Notes: generated by a model not told the origin, from the letters alone. Positions 20,417 through 29,809 are shown, counted from the stretch's first letter. The stretch: 64,000 bases of DNA from Sphingomonas sp. (GCA_021732445.1 JAKFUZ010000004.1:62001-126000), one strand, 5' to 3'. A program made the numbers and translations.

Positions 20417-21643
20417 ATGGCCATATTAGATCTGTTCCTTGCCCGCCGCGTGAAGCGGGGGCAGCTTACCGTAGTGCATCATGATGGCGCGCGGCGGACC
20501 TTCGGCACGCCCGATGCCGCCTTCCCCGATGTTACCATCCGCTTCACCGATAAGGGTGCGGCCGGTGCTATCATACGTGATCCAGGGCTTGGCGCCGGCG
20601 AGGCCTATATGAACGGGCGGCTTGTGCTCGACCAGGGCGATGTGCTCGACCTTGTCACGCTGATGACTGCGAATGATTTATGGGAAGACGGCGCCAACGC
20701 GCTGGCCGCCAACCTGCCGACGCGCGCGGTGCAGGCGGTAACCCACCGCATTGGCCGCATCAACATGGCGCGCCGCTCAAAGCGCAACGTCGCGCATCAT
20801 TATGACCTGTCGGACCGGCTCTACGACCTGTTCCTCGATGCCGACCGGCAATATAGCTGCGCCTATTTCACCGATACTGCCAACAGCCTGGAACAGGCGC
20901 AGACCGACAAAAAGGCGCATATCGCGGCAAAACTCGCGCTCGCGCCCGGCATGAAAGTGCTCGACATCGGCTGCGGATGGGGCGGCATGGCGCTATATCT
21001 CCACGAAAAGACCGGCGCCGAGGTGCTGGGCGTCACTCTGTCGGAAGAACAGCTTAAGGTCGCGCGCGAGCGGGCCGAGGCGGCCGGGGTTGCGGACAAG
21101 GTGCGGTTCGAGCTGATCGACTATCGCCATGTCACCGGCAAGTTCGACCGCATCGTCTCGGTTGGCATGTTCGAGCATGTCGGCACCGCGCATTACCGCA
21201 CCTTCTTCCGCCAGTGCCGCGATTTGCTGACCGACGACGGCGTGATGCTGCTCCATACCATCGGGCGGATGAGCGGGCCGGGCGTGACGGACGAATGGAC
21301 CGTCAAATATATCTTCCCCGGCGGCTATAACCCGGCGCTCAGCGAAATCATCCGCGCGCATGAGGGCCTGAACATGTTCCTCACCGATATTGAGGTGCTG
21401 CGGCTGCATTATGCCTATACGCTCCAGCACTGGTATGACCGGACGGTGGCGGCCGAAGCGCAGATCATCGCGCTCTATGACGCGCCGTTCTTTCGCATGT
21501 GGCAATTTTATCTGGCGGGCGCCTTATGCGCGTTCAAATATGGCGGGCTGGTCAATTATCAGCTCCAATTCGCCAAGAACCGCCATGTCCTTCCCATCAC
21601 GCGGGATTATATGGCGCAGGCAGAGGCGCGGTATCGCGGTTAG
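20417..21643 (+). CDS. cfa: Cyclopropane-fatty-acyl-phospholipid synthase family methyltransferase
   Basis: A 408-residue SAM-dependent enzyme that adds a methylene to unsaturated acyl chains of membrane phospholipids. The N-terminal lipid-binding part is followed by RNVAHHYDLSDRLYDLFLDADRQYSCAYF and the SAM loop VLDIGCGWGGMALYLHEKTGAEVLGVTLS. The active-site-like SVGMFEHVG and the C-terminal WHFY-like FRMWQFYLAG are present. It is only 17 bases after the molybdoenzyme gene. The ATG at 20417 gives the family start. The stop overlaps the opposite DUF1801 stop by three bases. Confidence 0.93.
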   Translation: MAILDLFLARRVKRGQLTVVHHDGARRTFGTPDAAFPDVTIRFTDKGAAGAIIRDPGLGAGEAYMNGRLVLDQGDVLDLVTLMTANDLWEDGANALAANLPTRAVQAVTHRIGRINMARRSKRNVAHHYDLSDRLYDLFLDADRQYSCAYFTDTANSLEQAQTDKKAHIAAKLALAPGMKVLDIGCGWGGMALYLHEKTGAEVLGVTLSEEQLKVARERAEAAGVADKVRFELIDYRHVTGKFDRIVSVGMFEHVGTAHYRTFFRQCRDLLTDDGVMLLHTIGRMSGPGVTDEWTVKYIFPGGYNPALSEIIRAHEGLNMFLTDIEVLRLHYAYTLQHWYDRTVAAEAQIIALYDAPFFRMWQFYLAGALCAFKYGGLVNYQLQFAKNRHVLPITRDYMAQAEARYRG

Positions 21644-22047
21644 CCGGGCCGGTTGGCAAAAGCCCGGGCGCAAATTTCCTCCAGCACCGCCATGTCGATG
21701 TCCGCCAGCCTTTTGATGTAGAGGCACCCTTTGCCGGTCCGGTGCTTGCCAAGGCGGGGGAGCAATTCAGCGATATTGGGTGTGCTTGCGCCCGCATAGA
21801 GCACAAGCTCGGCCTTGCGCGCAGCAAAGGCGATGCGCGGGGTGTCGCCCTCGCGGCCGCTTTCGTACACATAATGATGCGCACCAAAGCCAATGATCGA
21901 CGGGCCCCACATCGCCGGCGGCTCGCCCGACACGCGCGCCAGCATTGCTGCCAATGCCTGCGCATCGTGCCGGCGCTCCTCGGGCGTGACCCCGGCAATA
22001 TGATCGGCGGCGGCGACCACCGTCGGTGCGGTCTTGTTGGCAGGCAT
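21640..22047 (-). CDS. DUF1801 domain protein
   Basis: A 135-residue single-domain DUF1801 protein. Recognised by the segments DAQALAAMLARVSGEPPAMWGPSIIGFGAHHYVYESGREGDTPRIAFAARKAELVLY and GKGCLYIKRLADIDMAVLEEIC. The fold is small alpha/beta; function is unknown. The ATG at 22047 is preferred over an upstream start because the domain begins directly after it. It ends head-on against cfa with overlapping stops. Confidence 0.8.
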   Translation of the reverse strand: MPANKTAPTVVAAADHIAGVTPEERRHDAQALAAMLARVSGEPPAMWGPSIIGFGAHHYVYESGREGDTPRIAFAARKAELVLYAGASTPNIAELLPRLGKHRTGKGCLYIKRLADIDMAVLEEICARAFANRPG

Positions 22048-22133
22048 TGTCCCTCTCCCCGTCCCGCTCCCCGGTTGCGCGGCGCGCGTAGCTCGCCTAG
22101 GGCGCGCGCGTGGCTGCGACAAGGATTATGCCG

Positions 22134-23354
22134 ATGAGCGACAAAATCAACCGCGTCGTCCTGTCCTATTCGGGCGGGCTCGACACCAGTGTCATCCTGA
22201 AATGGCTGCAACAGACCTATCAGTGCGAGGTCGTGACCTTCACCGCCGATCTGGGTCAGGGCGAAGAGCTGGAGCCGGTGCGCAACAAGGCGCTGATGGC
22301 GGGCGTAAAGCCCAAGCATGTCTTCATCGACGATCTGCGCGAAGAATTTGTGCGCGATTATGTGTTCCCGATGATGCGCGCCAACGCGCTTTATGAGGGG
22401 CTTTATCTGCTCGGCACGTCGATTGCGCGCCCGCTGATTGCCAAACGGACGATCGAGATCGCCAAGCTGGTGAGCGCCGATGCAGTAAGCCACGGCGCCA
22501 CGGGCAAGGGCAATGACCAGGTCCGGTTCGAGCTTGGCTATTATGCGCTGGCACCCGACATCAAGGTGATTGCGCCGTGGCGTGAGTGGGATTTGACGAG
22601 CCGCACCAAGCTGATCGAATTTGCCGAGCAGCACCAGATCCCCGTCGCCACCGACAAGCGCGGCGAAGCGCCGTTTTCCACCGACGCCAACCTGCTCCAC
22701 ACCTCAAGCGAGGGCAAAGTGCTGGAAGACCCGTGGGAGGAAGTGCCCGACTATGTCTATTCGCGCACCGTAAACCCCGAAGACGCACCCGACGCGCCCG
22801 AGGTCATCACGATTGATTTTGAGCGCGGCGACGGGGTCGCGCTGAACGGCGAGGGCATGAGCCCGGCGACGCTGCTCGCGCGGCTCAATGCTCTGGGTCG
22901 CGCGCACGGCATTGGCCGGCTCGATCTCGTCGAGAACCGCTTTGTCGGCATGAAATCGCGCGGCATGTATGAAACACCGGGCGGCACCATCTATCACCTT
23001 GCGCACCGCGGCATCGAACAGCTCACGCTCGACCGGGGTGCGGCGCACCTTAAGGACGAGCTGGCCCCGCGCTATGCCGAGCTGGTCTATAACGGCTTCT
23101 GGTTTTCACCCGAACGCGAGATGTTGCAGGCCGCCATCGACCACAGCCAGGAAAAGGTCTCCGGCACGGTCCGGCTGAAGCTCTACAAGGGCGGCGTGCA
23201 TGTCATTGGCCGCAAGTCGCCCCATTCGCTCTACAGCGAAAAAGTGGTGACGTTCGAAGACGATCAGGGCGCCTATGACCAGCGCGACGCGGCCGGGTTC
23301 ATCAAGCTGAACGCCCTGCGCCTGCGGCTGCTCGGCCGCCGCGATCGCGGCTGA
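22134..23354 (+). CDS. argG: Argininosuccinate synthase
   Basis: A 406-residue cytoplasmic enzyme that joins citrulline and aspartate using ATP in arginine synthesis. The N-terminal nucleotide loop [10 protein letters not shown] is intact, as are [17 protein letters not shown] and the later [15 protein letters not shown] lies about 10 bases before the ATG at 22134, which favours this over the nearby ATG at 22128. It is monocistronic or the head of a run with the membrane proteins downstream. Confidence 0.97.
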   Translation: MSDKINRVVLSYSGGLDTSVILKWLQQTYQCEVVTFTADLGQGEELEPVRNKALMAGVKPKHVFIDDLREEFVRDYVFPMMRANALYEGLYLLGTSIARPLIAKRTIEIAKLVSADAVSHGATGKGNDQVRFELGYYALAPDIKVIAPWREWDLTSRTKLIEFAEQHQIPVATDKRGEAPFSTDANLLHTSSEGKVLEDPWEEVPDYVYSRTVNPEDAPDAPEVITIDFERGDGVALNGEGMSPATLLARLNALGRAHGIGRLDLVENRFVGMKSRGMYETPGGTIYHLAHRGIEQLTLDRGAAHLKDELAPRYAELVYNGFWFSPEREMLQAAIDHSQEKVSGTVRLKLYKGGVHVIGRKSPHSLYSEKVVTFEDDQGAYDQRDAAGFIKLNALRLRLLGRRDRG

Positions 23355-23358
23355 CGCG

Positions 23359-23376
23359 TTACCCGGCCTTAACCAT
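23359..23376 (+). promoter_or_regulatory. CtrA-type half-site upstream of GT-C-like membrane protein
   Basis: TTAC-N6-TTAACCAT lies between argG and the next gene, ending 21 bases before its ATG. The second half TTAACCAT matches the extended CtrA half-site known from Caulobacter; the spacing to the first half is one base short of the canonical N7. Confidence 0.3.
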
Positions 23377-23396
23377 GCCGCGCCTAGGGTGCCGGC

Positions 23397-25160
23397 ATGG
23401 GCGAGGTGCACAACAGCCGGGCACGGCGGGGCGATGCGGCGGTGGCAATGGCGCTGGCCCTATTACTGGCGGCGGCAGCGTCGCTGTGTGCCTGGCCGCT
23501 CCTCGCCCGGCTCCATTTGCCCGACACCGATGATGTCGTGCGGCTGCAACAGATTCGCGACTGGCTGGGTGGCCAGCATTTTGCCGATCTCAGCCAGCAC
23601 CGGCTGGGCGCGGCACCAGGACTGGCGATGCACTGGTCCCGCCTGCCCGATCTTGTGCCAGGCGCGATCATCCGGGCGCTGGCGCCGGTGCTGGGCAGCC
23701 ATGCAGCAGAACTCGCCGCCGTCATCCTGTGGCCGACCTTGCTCTTTGCGGCCATGCTATGGCTGGTGGCGCAGATCACGCGCGCGGCCGGGCAAGGGGC
23801 GCACGCGCGCACCGCCATCGTCATCGCGGCGATCGGCTTTCCCGCGACCACGCTGTTTCTGCCCGGTCGCATTGACCATCACGGGCTGCAGATCGTGCTG
23901 ATGCTGGGCATCGTCCGCGCGCTGCTTGGCCGGCCGCGGCTGGCGACGGGCGCCGCAACTGGTGTTGCAACCGCAGCAAGCATCGTGATCGGACTGGAAA
24001 CCGCCCCGTTCCTGCTGATCGCGGCCGCGCTGCTTTGGGCGCGGTGGGTACGAAGCGAGCGTTTTGGCGGCGATGCGCTGGGCAGTTTCGCGGCGGGGAC
24101 GCTGGTGGCGATGCTCGCTGCCCGCGCGATTTTTGCGCCTGCCAGTTTTGCATTTTCGGCCTGCGACGGTTTTACCGGGCGCGTGTTCGGCGCGACCATC
24201 ACCACCGCAAGTGCGGCGCTGCTGCTCGCACTGGCGAGCAACCGGCTGCCCCGCCCCGGCCACCGGCTTGGCGCAAGCATCGCTGCTGCGGCAATAATCG
24301 GGGCGGCACTGGCGCCTGCGCTCAGCGCCTGTGCCGCGCCCTATCGCACGGTCGATCCGCTCGTTGCGCGGCTGTGGCTGGGGCATGTCGGCGAAGCGCA
24401 GCCATTGTTGTCGGCCTCGCTTGCCGATGTGGTCGGCTATTGCGGGCTCATGCTGCTGGGGCTGGCGGCGGGTGCGGTGCTAGCGCGCGAGCAGCGGCGT
24501 GCCCGCTGGCCAGTGCTGCTGGCATTTCAGCTCGGCGCGCTGGTGATTAGCTTCCTGCAACTGCGCGGGGCCTATCTCGGCGCGGTGCTGGCGGCGCCTG
24601 CACTTGCCACCATGATCGGCGCCGCGCGCGCGCGGGGCACGCTGCCGCTGGCCGGTGCCTGGCTCGGTTCGGCAGGCATTCTTTACCCGATTGCCGCGCA
24701 GGCGCTTAGCACGCCCGCACCGCCGCCGCCCGGCACCCGGCACGACGCGCTGGCCTGCACCAGCCCCGCCGTCATCGAGCGGCTGCGGCGCCTCGCGCCA
24801 GGCACGCTCATCGCGCCAATGGACGCCGGCGCCTATGCACTGGCGGGGACACGCCACCGGGTCATCGCGGCGCCCTATCACCGCAACAATGCCGGCAATG
24901 CGGCGATGTACCGCTTTTTTCTGGGGCCCGCGCGCCACGCATCCGCCATCGCCCAACGCTGGAACGCCGATTATGTGCTGATATGCGCTGACAGTTTTAC
25001 CGAGCTTGCCGCCACCGATCGCCCGCCGCCGGGCAGCCTTGCAAGCGAGCTTCGTGCCGGGCGCGCGCCGCCGTGGCTCAGCCCGGTTGAGGACCGCACC
25101 CACGGTGCCTTGCTTTTCGCCGTCAAACGTGACTTGTCGGCACCCGGCCCGGCGCACTAG
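23397..25160 (+). CDS. Large polytopic membrane protein, GT-C/STT3-like architecture
   Basis: A 587-residue protein with about 10-12 membrane helices and a soluble C-terminal part (roughly residues 440-587). In the first periplasmic loop, LHLPDTDDVVRLQQIRDWL carries Asp residues like the acidic loop motif of GT-C glycosyltransferases, and GRIDHHGLQ near residue 160 adds a second acidic/His site. This resembles lipid-linked sugar transferases of the STT3/PglB/ArnT group but I cannot place it in a named family. Another large membrane protein follows after nine bases, suggesting an operon for envelope glycan work. Confidence 0.6.
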   Translation: MGEVHNSRARRGDAAVAMALALLLAAAASLCAWPLLARLHLPDTDDVVRLQQIRDWLGGQHFADLSQHRLGAAPGLAMHWSRLPDLVPGAIIRALAPVLGSHAAELAAVILWPTLLFAAMLWLVAQITRAAGQGAHARTAIVIAAIGFPATTLFLPGRIDHHGLQIVLMLGIVRALLGRPRLATGAATGVATAASIVIGLETAPFLLIAAALLWARWVRSERFGGDALGSFAAGTLVAMLAARAIFAPASFAFSACDGFTGRVFGATITTASAALLLALASNRLPRPGHRLGASIAAAAIIGAALAPALSACAAPYRTVDPLVARLWLGHVGEAQPLLSASLADVVGYCGLMLLGLAAGAVLAREQRRARWPVLLAFQLGALVISFLQLRGAYLGAVLAAPALATMIGAARARGTLPLAGAWLGSAGILYPIAAQALSTPAPPPPGTRHDALACTSPAVIERLRRLAPGTLIAPMDAGAYALAGTRHRVIAAPYHRNNAGNAAMYRFFLGPARHASAIAQRWNADYVLICADSFTELAATDRPPPGSLASELRAGRAPPWLSPVEDRTHGALLFAVKRDLSAPGPAH

Positions 25161-25169
25161 TACAGGTTG

Positions 25170-26768
25170 ATGCAGGGGGAAGCCGCAAGGCCTTATTGGT
25201 GGCAGACACGCTGGTTTGTGGCAGCGGCTGTGCTGTTGTCGCTGGTGCCGCTGCTGTGGCCGCCGATTCCGCCGCTCGTCGATTTGCCGGGGCATATGGG
25301 CCGATACCGCGTGCAGCTCGCAATTGGCGACACGCGCTGGCTGGGCGACTGGTATGATTTTCATTGGTCGCTGATCGGCAATCTCGGTGTTGATCTGCTC
25401 ATTATTCCGCTGGCCAAGATTTTCGGGCTGGAACTGGCAGTAAAGCTCGTGGTGCTCAGCATTCCGCCGATGGTGGTCGCCGGGCTGCTGTGGATCGCGC
25501 GCGAAGTACACGGGAAAATCCCGGCCACCGCTTTGTTCGCGCTGCCGCTTGCCTATAACTTCCCTTTCCATTTCGGCTTTGTGAATTTTGCGCTGTCGAT
25601 GGCGCTGGCGCTGAACCTCTTCGCGCTGTGGCTGCGGCTGGCGCGGCTGGGGCATCTGCGGCTGCGTGCGATTATTTTCGTGCCGCTGTCCTGCACCTTG
25701 TGGGTTTGCCACACTTTTGGCTGGGGAACGCTTGGCGTGCTCGCTTTTTCGGCCGAAATGGTGCGCCAGCATGACCTTGGCCACCGCTGGCTGAATGCCT
25801 GGGTGCGCGCCTGCCTTGGCTGTTTGCCGCTCGCGCTGCCGATGGGGCTGATGATTGCGTGGCGCAGCGGCCAGCATGTGACGGGCGGCACGGGTGACTG
25901 GTTCAACTGGCGTGCCAAGATAAGCTGGATGACGATGGTGCTGCGTGACCGCTGGCAGGCCTTTGACATAGCGTCAACCGCGGTTCTGTATCTCATCCTG
26001 TTCAAGGGCTTTCGCGACCCCAATATCGAATATTCGCGCAACCTTGGCCTGTCGGCGCTATTTCTGCTCGCGGTGTTCATCTTGCTGCCGCGCATCGTGT
26101 TCGGCTCGGCCTATGCCGATATGCGGCTTGCCCCGTTCATGCTGGCGATTGCGGTGATTGCGCTAAGGCCCCGGCCGGGGCTGTCGATTCGGGGTGCCTC
26201 GTTGCTGGCGCTGGGCGGGCTTGCGTTTTTCTCGGTGCGGATCGCGGCAAGCACAGCAAGTTTCTGGCTGTACGACCAAAGCTATCAGCGTGAGTTGAAG
26301 GCGCTCGACCATCTGCCGCAGGGCGCGCGGCTGGTGAGCTTTGTCGGCGAGACGTGCAACAACGAATGGTTCATGAGCAGGCTGGAACATCTGCCGGCAA
26401 TCGCGCTGGAGCGCCGGCTTGCCTATACGAACGACCAATGGTCGATGGCGGGCGGGCAGTTGCTGACGACACGCTACCGCGTCGCGCGCGGCTTTGCGCA
26501 TGATCCGTCGCAAATCGTGACCCATGCCCAGTGCCCGCGCGAGTGGTGGCGACCAATCGCGCGCTCGCTCACCACATTCCCGCGCGAGGCGTTTGATTAT
26601 GTGTGGGTCATTACGCCGCCGCCCTATGACCGGCGGCTGGAGGCTGATCTCGTGCCGCTGTGGCGCGATGGCAGCAGCGCGCTGTTCCGCATCGACCATG
26701 ACAAGACACCCGCGACCCTGACCCGGGCCGAGCTTACGCCCCCGCGCCGCGACGGAACGGCGCCATAG
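25170..26768 (+). CDS. Large polytopic membrane protein of unknown function
   Basis: About 532 residues with many hydrophobic helices from residue 12 to about 370, then a soluble tail. The short loop LVDLPGHMGRYRVQLA and the segment near residue 350 fit a GT-C-like or transporter-like membrane enzyme, but I do not recognise a family signature. The ATG at 25170 follows a TTG at 25167; both are in frame. It starts nine bases after the previous membrane protein and its last 35 bases overlap the opposite GNAT gene. Confidence 0.6.
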   Translation: MQGEAARPYWWQTRWFVAAAVLLSLVPLLWPPIPPLVDLPGHMGRYRVQLAIGDTRWLGDWYDFHWSLIGNLGVDLLIIPLAKIFGLELAVKLVVLSIPPMVVAGLLWIAREVHGKIPATALFALPLAYNFPFHFGFVNFALSMALALNLFALWLRLARLGHLRLRAIIFVPLSCTLWVCHTFGWGTLGVLAFSAEMVRQHDLGHRWLNAWVRACLGCLPLALPMGLMIAWRSGQHVTGGTGDWFNWRAKISWMTMVLRDRWQAFDIASTAVLYLILFKGFRDPNIEYSRNLGLSALFLLAVFILLPRIVFGSAYADMRLAPFMLAIAVIALRPRPGLSIRGASLLALGGLAFFSVRIAASTASFWLYDQSYQRELKALDHLPQGARLVSFVGETCNNEWFMSRLEHLPAIALERRLAYTNDQWSMAGGQLLTTRYRVARGFAHDPSQIVTHAQCPREWWRPIARSLTTFPREAFDYVWVITPPPYDRRLEADLVPLWRDGSSALFRIDHDKTPATLTRAELTPPRRDGTAP

Positions 26769-27885
26769 CTTCAAGATGCGCCCGGTCCTGGGCAACAGCC
26801 GCGCGCTCCGCTTCGAGAAACTGCGCGACCGCCCGACGAAAGCCTGGGTCAGGCAGAAAATGCGCCGACCAGGTGGCCACTGGCGCATAACCGCGCGCCA
26901 GCTTGTGCTCGCCTTGCGCGCCTGCCTCGACAAAGCGCAGGCCAAGCGCGATCGCAGCCTCAATCGCCTGATAATAGCATAGCTCGAAATGAAGGAACGG
27001 CACCTCCTCGGTCGCGCCCCAATAGCGGCCATACAGCGTGTCGGCGCCAATCAGGTTGAGCGCGCCGGCAATGGCCCGCCCGTCGCGCTCGGCGAGCATC
27101 AGCAACACCTTGTCCGCCATCCGCGCGCCCAGCAGCGAAAAGAACGCGCGCGTCAGATAGGGCCGGCCCCATTTGCGCGCGCCGGTATCCTGATAAAATC
27201 GCCAAAAGGCATCCCAATGCGCCTCGGTCAGCGCCTCACCGGTCAGGTGGCGGATGGTAAGCCCTTCGGCCGCACTCGCCCGCTCCTTGCGGATCGCCTT
27301 GCGCTTGCGGCTGGCAAGGGCTGCCAGAAAATCGTCAAACGAGGCGTAGCCCTCATTCTTCCAGTGGAACTGCGTGCCGGCGCGGATAAGCCAGCCGGCC
27401 GCTTCAAAATGCCGAAGCTGGTCGGGCGCCACAAAGGTTGCGTGGGCAGACGACAGGCCGTTCTGCACCGCCATCGCTTCGATTGCGGCAATGAGCGCGG
27501 GCGCCGCCGCATCCTCCCGCAGCAACAGCCGGGGCCCCGGCACCGGCGAAAAGGGAGACGCGATCTGGAGTTTGGGATAATAATCGCCGCCCGCCCGCTG
27601 CCACGCATCGGCCCAGGCATGGTCAAACACATATTCGCCCTGGCTGTGGCTTTTGGCATAGGCTGGCGCGATGGCGACGGGTTTGCCGTCAGCGCCATCG
27701 ACGATGATCGGCAGCGCCTGCCAGCCGCACGCGGGCGCTACGCTCCCCGATTCTTCGAGGATCGACAAAAAGGCGTGGCTGACAAAAGGATTGCCTGTGC
27801 CGGCGCACGCATCCCAATCGGCCGGGGCAACCGAACGAACGCCTTGCGCAACCCGGGCCATGATGGCGCTGTGGTCATCGGCCAT
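26734..27885 (-). CDS. GNAT family N-acetyltransferase (peptidogalycan biosynthesis-like)
   Basis: A 383-residue protein of the COG3146-type, a double GNAT-fold group. Recognisable parts are WDACAGTGNPFVSHAFLSILEESGSV at the start, the central FHWKNEGYASFDDFLAALASRKRKAIRKERA, and YYQAIEAAIALGLRFVEAGAQGEHKLARGYAP near the end. It resembles FemAB-like acyltransferases, but the acceptor is unknown. The ATG at 27885 was chosen because it precedes the first conserved stretch. It is the last gene of a four-gene minus-strand run (46 bases after the RidA gene). Confidence 0.82.
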   Translation of the reverse strand: MADDHSAIMARVAQGVRSVAPADWDACAGTGNPFVSHAFLSILEESGSVAPACGWQALPIIVDGADGKPVAIAPAYAKSHSQGEYVFDHAWADAWQRAGGDYYPKLQIASPFSPVPGPRLLLREDAAAPALIAAIEAMAVQNGLSSAHATFVAPDQLRHFEAAGWLIRAGTQFHWKNEGYASFDDFLAALASRKRKAIRKERASAAEGLTIRHLTGEALTEAHWDAFWRFYQDTGARKWGRPYLTRAFFSLLGARMADKVLLMLAERDGRAIAGALNLIGADTLYGRYWGATEEVPFLHFELCYYQAIEAAIALGLRFVEAGAQGEHKLARGYAPVATWSAHFLPDPGFRRAVAQFLEAERAAVAQDRAHLEAMAPFRRGAGA

Positions 27886-27931
27886 GCTCACGGCGCCTGC
27901 ACGCCGGGCAACGCCAAACGCGCCATGCCGT

Positions 27932-28396
27932 TCAGGGAGCGATCTGGATGACCGCGTCCACCTCAACCGCAGCACCAAGCGGAAGCGACGCCACACCCAC
28001 CGCACTGCGCGCATGACGACCCGCCTCCCCAAACAGCGCGACCAGCAGTTCCGACGCGCCATTGGCGACTTTGGGCTGGTCGGTGAAGCTGGCGGCGCTG
28101 TTGACGAACACGCCCAGTTTCACGATCCGCTCGACGCGGTGCAGCCCGCCAAGCGCCGCCTTGATTTGCGACACCAGCATCAAGGCGCAACGCTGCGCCG
28201 CAAGCACGCCATAAGCCAGGTCTCGATCCTCGCCGAGCCGGCCCGTCATCACCATGCCATTGTCAAACGGAAGCTGCCCGGAAATGTGCAGCAGGCCGCT
28301 TGCCGCGACCGCCGGCACATAGGCAGCAACCGGGGCAGCAGCAGGCGGAAGCGCCAGGCCAAGCTCGGCAAGCGCGCGGTCGATTCGTTCGGTCAT
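27932..28396 (-). CDS. RidA family protein
   Basis: A 154-residue YjgF/YER057c/UK114-type protein. It forms trimers and hydrolyses reactive enamine or imine intermediates from PLP enzymes. GLLHISGQLPFDNG and RSAVGVASLPLGAAVEVDAVIQI match the long-form RidA pattern. It lies between the HAD gene (33 bases) and the GNAT gene. Whether the active-site Arg is present cannot be settled without alignment. Confidence 0.88.
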   Translation of the reverse strand: MTERIDRALAELGLALPPAAAPVAAYVPAVAASGLLHISGQLPFDNGMVMTGRLGEDRDLAYGVLAAQRCALMLVSQIKAALGGLHRVERIVKLGVFVNSAASFTDQPKVANGASELLVALFGEAGRHARSAVGVASLPLGAAVEVDAVIQIAP

Positions 28397-28429
28397 GGGC
28401 CTAGCAAAACCATGGGTTTGCCCTGCCGG

Positions 28430-29053
28430 TCAAGTCCCGGCGGGCAGCCCGGCGGCAAAGCGCTCAGCAATCCAGCCGCGCGCCGCGCGCCAATCGTCAA
28501 TCCGCGCATGGGCGGCAGGCGCCGGCGGAATATGCCGGGCCAGCGCAGGCTCCGACACCATGTGCAGCCGGTGGACCTGCGGCGCCGCGCGCGCAACCGA
28601 CTCATGGTGCACCGCCAGATCATCGACAAACACGGTAACGCCTGCGCCATGTTCTGCCACCAGCCGCGCTACCGGACCGCCCTTGCCGCCCTGGTTCGTC
28701 TCGACGCGGTGGGCGATGCCGAATGCTTCGAGCTGGGCCATTCTGGGCGCCCGGCACGCGTCCTGCAAATTGGTCAGGATGACGATATCGGCCTGGGCGG
28801 CAAGCGCCGCAAGCGCTTCTGCTGCATGCGGCACCAGCGTCTGGCGGTGCATTTCATCGGGGAAGAACCCGTCGAGCAAGCCCCACATGGCATCACGTTC
28901 GACCGCAGAACCATCACGCCGGGTCATCATCCTCGCAAAGTCACCCCCAGCGAACGAAAAGGCGAGATCATGCGCTTCTTCCACCCAGGCCCCGAAATGG
29001 CGGACCATGTGCAGCAACACCTCGTCGCAATCGCAAATCAGCAGGGGTTTCAC
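28430..29053 (-). CDS. HAD family hydrolase
   Basis: A 207-residue HAD-superfamily protein. Motif I is CDCDEVLL near residue 8 (first Asp nucleophile, second Asp acid/base), motif II TNLQDA near residue 95, and the terminal acidic motif VFVDDLAVH near residue 140. Substrate unknown. The start is a GTG at 29053 overlapping the TGA of the preceding DUF3572 gene (GTGA), so the pair is translationally coupled. Confidence 0.85.
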   Translation of the reverse strand: MKPLLICDCDEVLLHMVRHFGAWVEEAHDLAFSFAGGDFARMMTRRDGSAVERDAMWGLLDGFFPDEMHRQTLVPHAAEALAALAAQADIVILTNLQDACRAPRMAQLEAFGIAHRVETNQGGKGGPVARLVAEHGAGVTVFVDDLAVHHESVARAAPQVHRLHMVSEPALARHIPPAPAAHARIDDWRAARGWIAERFAAGLPAGT

Positions 29054-29322
29054 TGCGGTTCCAGTTGATGATGGGCGGCAACCAGCGCCTCGGGCGCCAC
29101 GCCAAGCGCTGTGGCACAGGCAACAAGATCGGGCTCATGCGCTTCGAGAAAGCCGAGCACGGCGGCGAGCGTTGCGGGAGCAGCGGCATTTTCACGCAGC
29201 GTTTGCGCGTCGAGCCCGGTCAGTGACAGCAGCCGCTCGGCGCGGTCCGGCGCGCTCACGGCCCATCCGAGCGCAGCAAGCGCCAGCGCCACCACATCCT
29301 GATTTGTCTCCGCGCGCCGCAT
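29050..29322 (-). CDS. DUF3572 family protein
   Basis: A 90-residue protein of the alphaproteobacterial DUF3572 family, helical, with NQDVVALALAALGWAVSAPDRAERLLSLTGLDAQTLR and VLGFLEAHEPDLVACATALGVAPEAL. No function is known. It heads the operon DUF3572-HAD-RidA-GNAT. divK begins divergently only about 16 bases away, so the two promoters must overlap these genes. Confidence 0.85.
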   Translation of the reverse strand: MRRAETNQDVVALALAALGWAVSAPDRAERLLSLTGLDAQTLRENAAAPATLAAVLGFLEAHEPDLVACATALGVAPEALVAAHHQLEPQ

Positions 29323-29338
29323 TGCCTATCGAGCCTTG

Positions 29339-29740
29339 ATGATGGATGCAGCGGACGTGGCAAAAAGGGTGCTGGTTGTCGAGGACAACGAGCTGAACCT
29401 GAAACTTTTCTGCGATTTGTTGCGCGCGCACCGGTTTTTGGTCGAGGGCGTGCGCGACGGGCGCGACGCGGTGGCGAGGGCGCTGGCCTTTCGGCCCGAT
29501 CTGGTGATTACCGACATTCAGCTGCCGCACCTGACCGGCTATGAGCTTATCGCGCAATTCCGCGCTGACAGTGCGCTCCGGGCGATCCCCATCATGGCGG
29601 TCACGGCCTATGCCGGGCGCGAGGATGAAGACCGGATCAGGGCAGCGGGCGCCAATGCCTATGTGTCAAAACCCATCGCGCTGGCCGCCTTCATGGCGCA
29701 AGTGCACGCGCTGGTGTCGCTCGCAGACGACCCGGCATAG
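29339..29740 (+). CDS. divK: Single-domain response regulator, DivK-like
   Basis: A 133-residue receiver domain with no output domain. The phosphoacceptor Asp is in LVITDIQLPHLTGYELI, the acidic pocket is VVEDNELN, and the signalling Thr and Lys are in AVTAYAG and VSKPIALAAFM. In alphaproteobacteria DivK governs CtrA phosphorylation in the cell cycle. The symbol is by similarity: in Caulobacter pleD follows divK; here the next gene is an opposite rpmG. The start could also be the ATG at 29342 or the TTG at 29336. Confidence 0.82.
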   Translation: MMDAADVAKRVLVVEDNELNLKLFCDLLRAHRFLVEGVRDGRDAVARALAFRPDLVITDIQLPHLTGYELIAQFRADSALRAIPIMAVTAYAGREDEDRIRAAGANAYVSKPIALAAFMAQVHALVSLADDPA

Positions 29741-29809
29741 CCGGCGCAGACCGCGCTCCGAGGCAGTGAGGCTTCAACCGGCGGGGCTCAACCCGGCGAA
29801 ACTTAAACA

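Noticed and set aside
24480..25877. A 465-residue open frame on the minus strand across the two membrane-protein genes.
   Set aside because: Antisense to hydrophobic coding regions; Gln/Arg/His-rich composition, typical of the complement of Leu/Ala codons.
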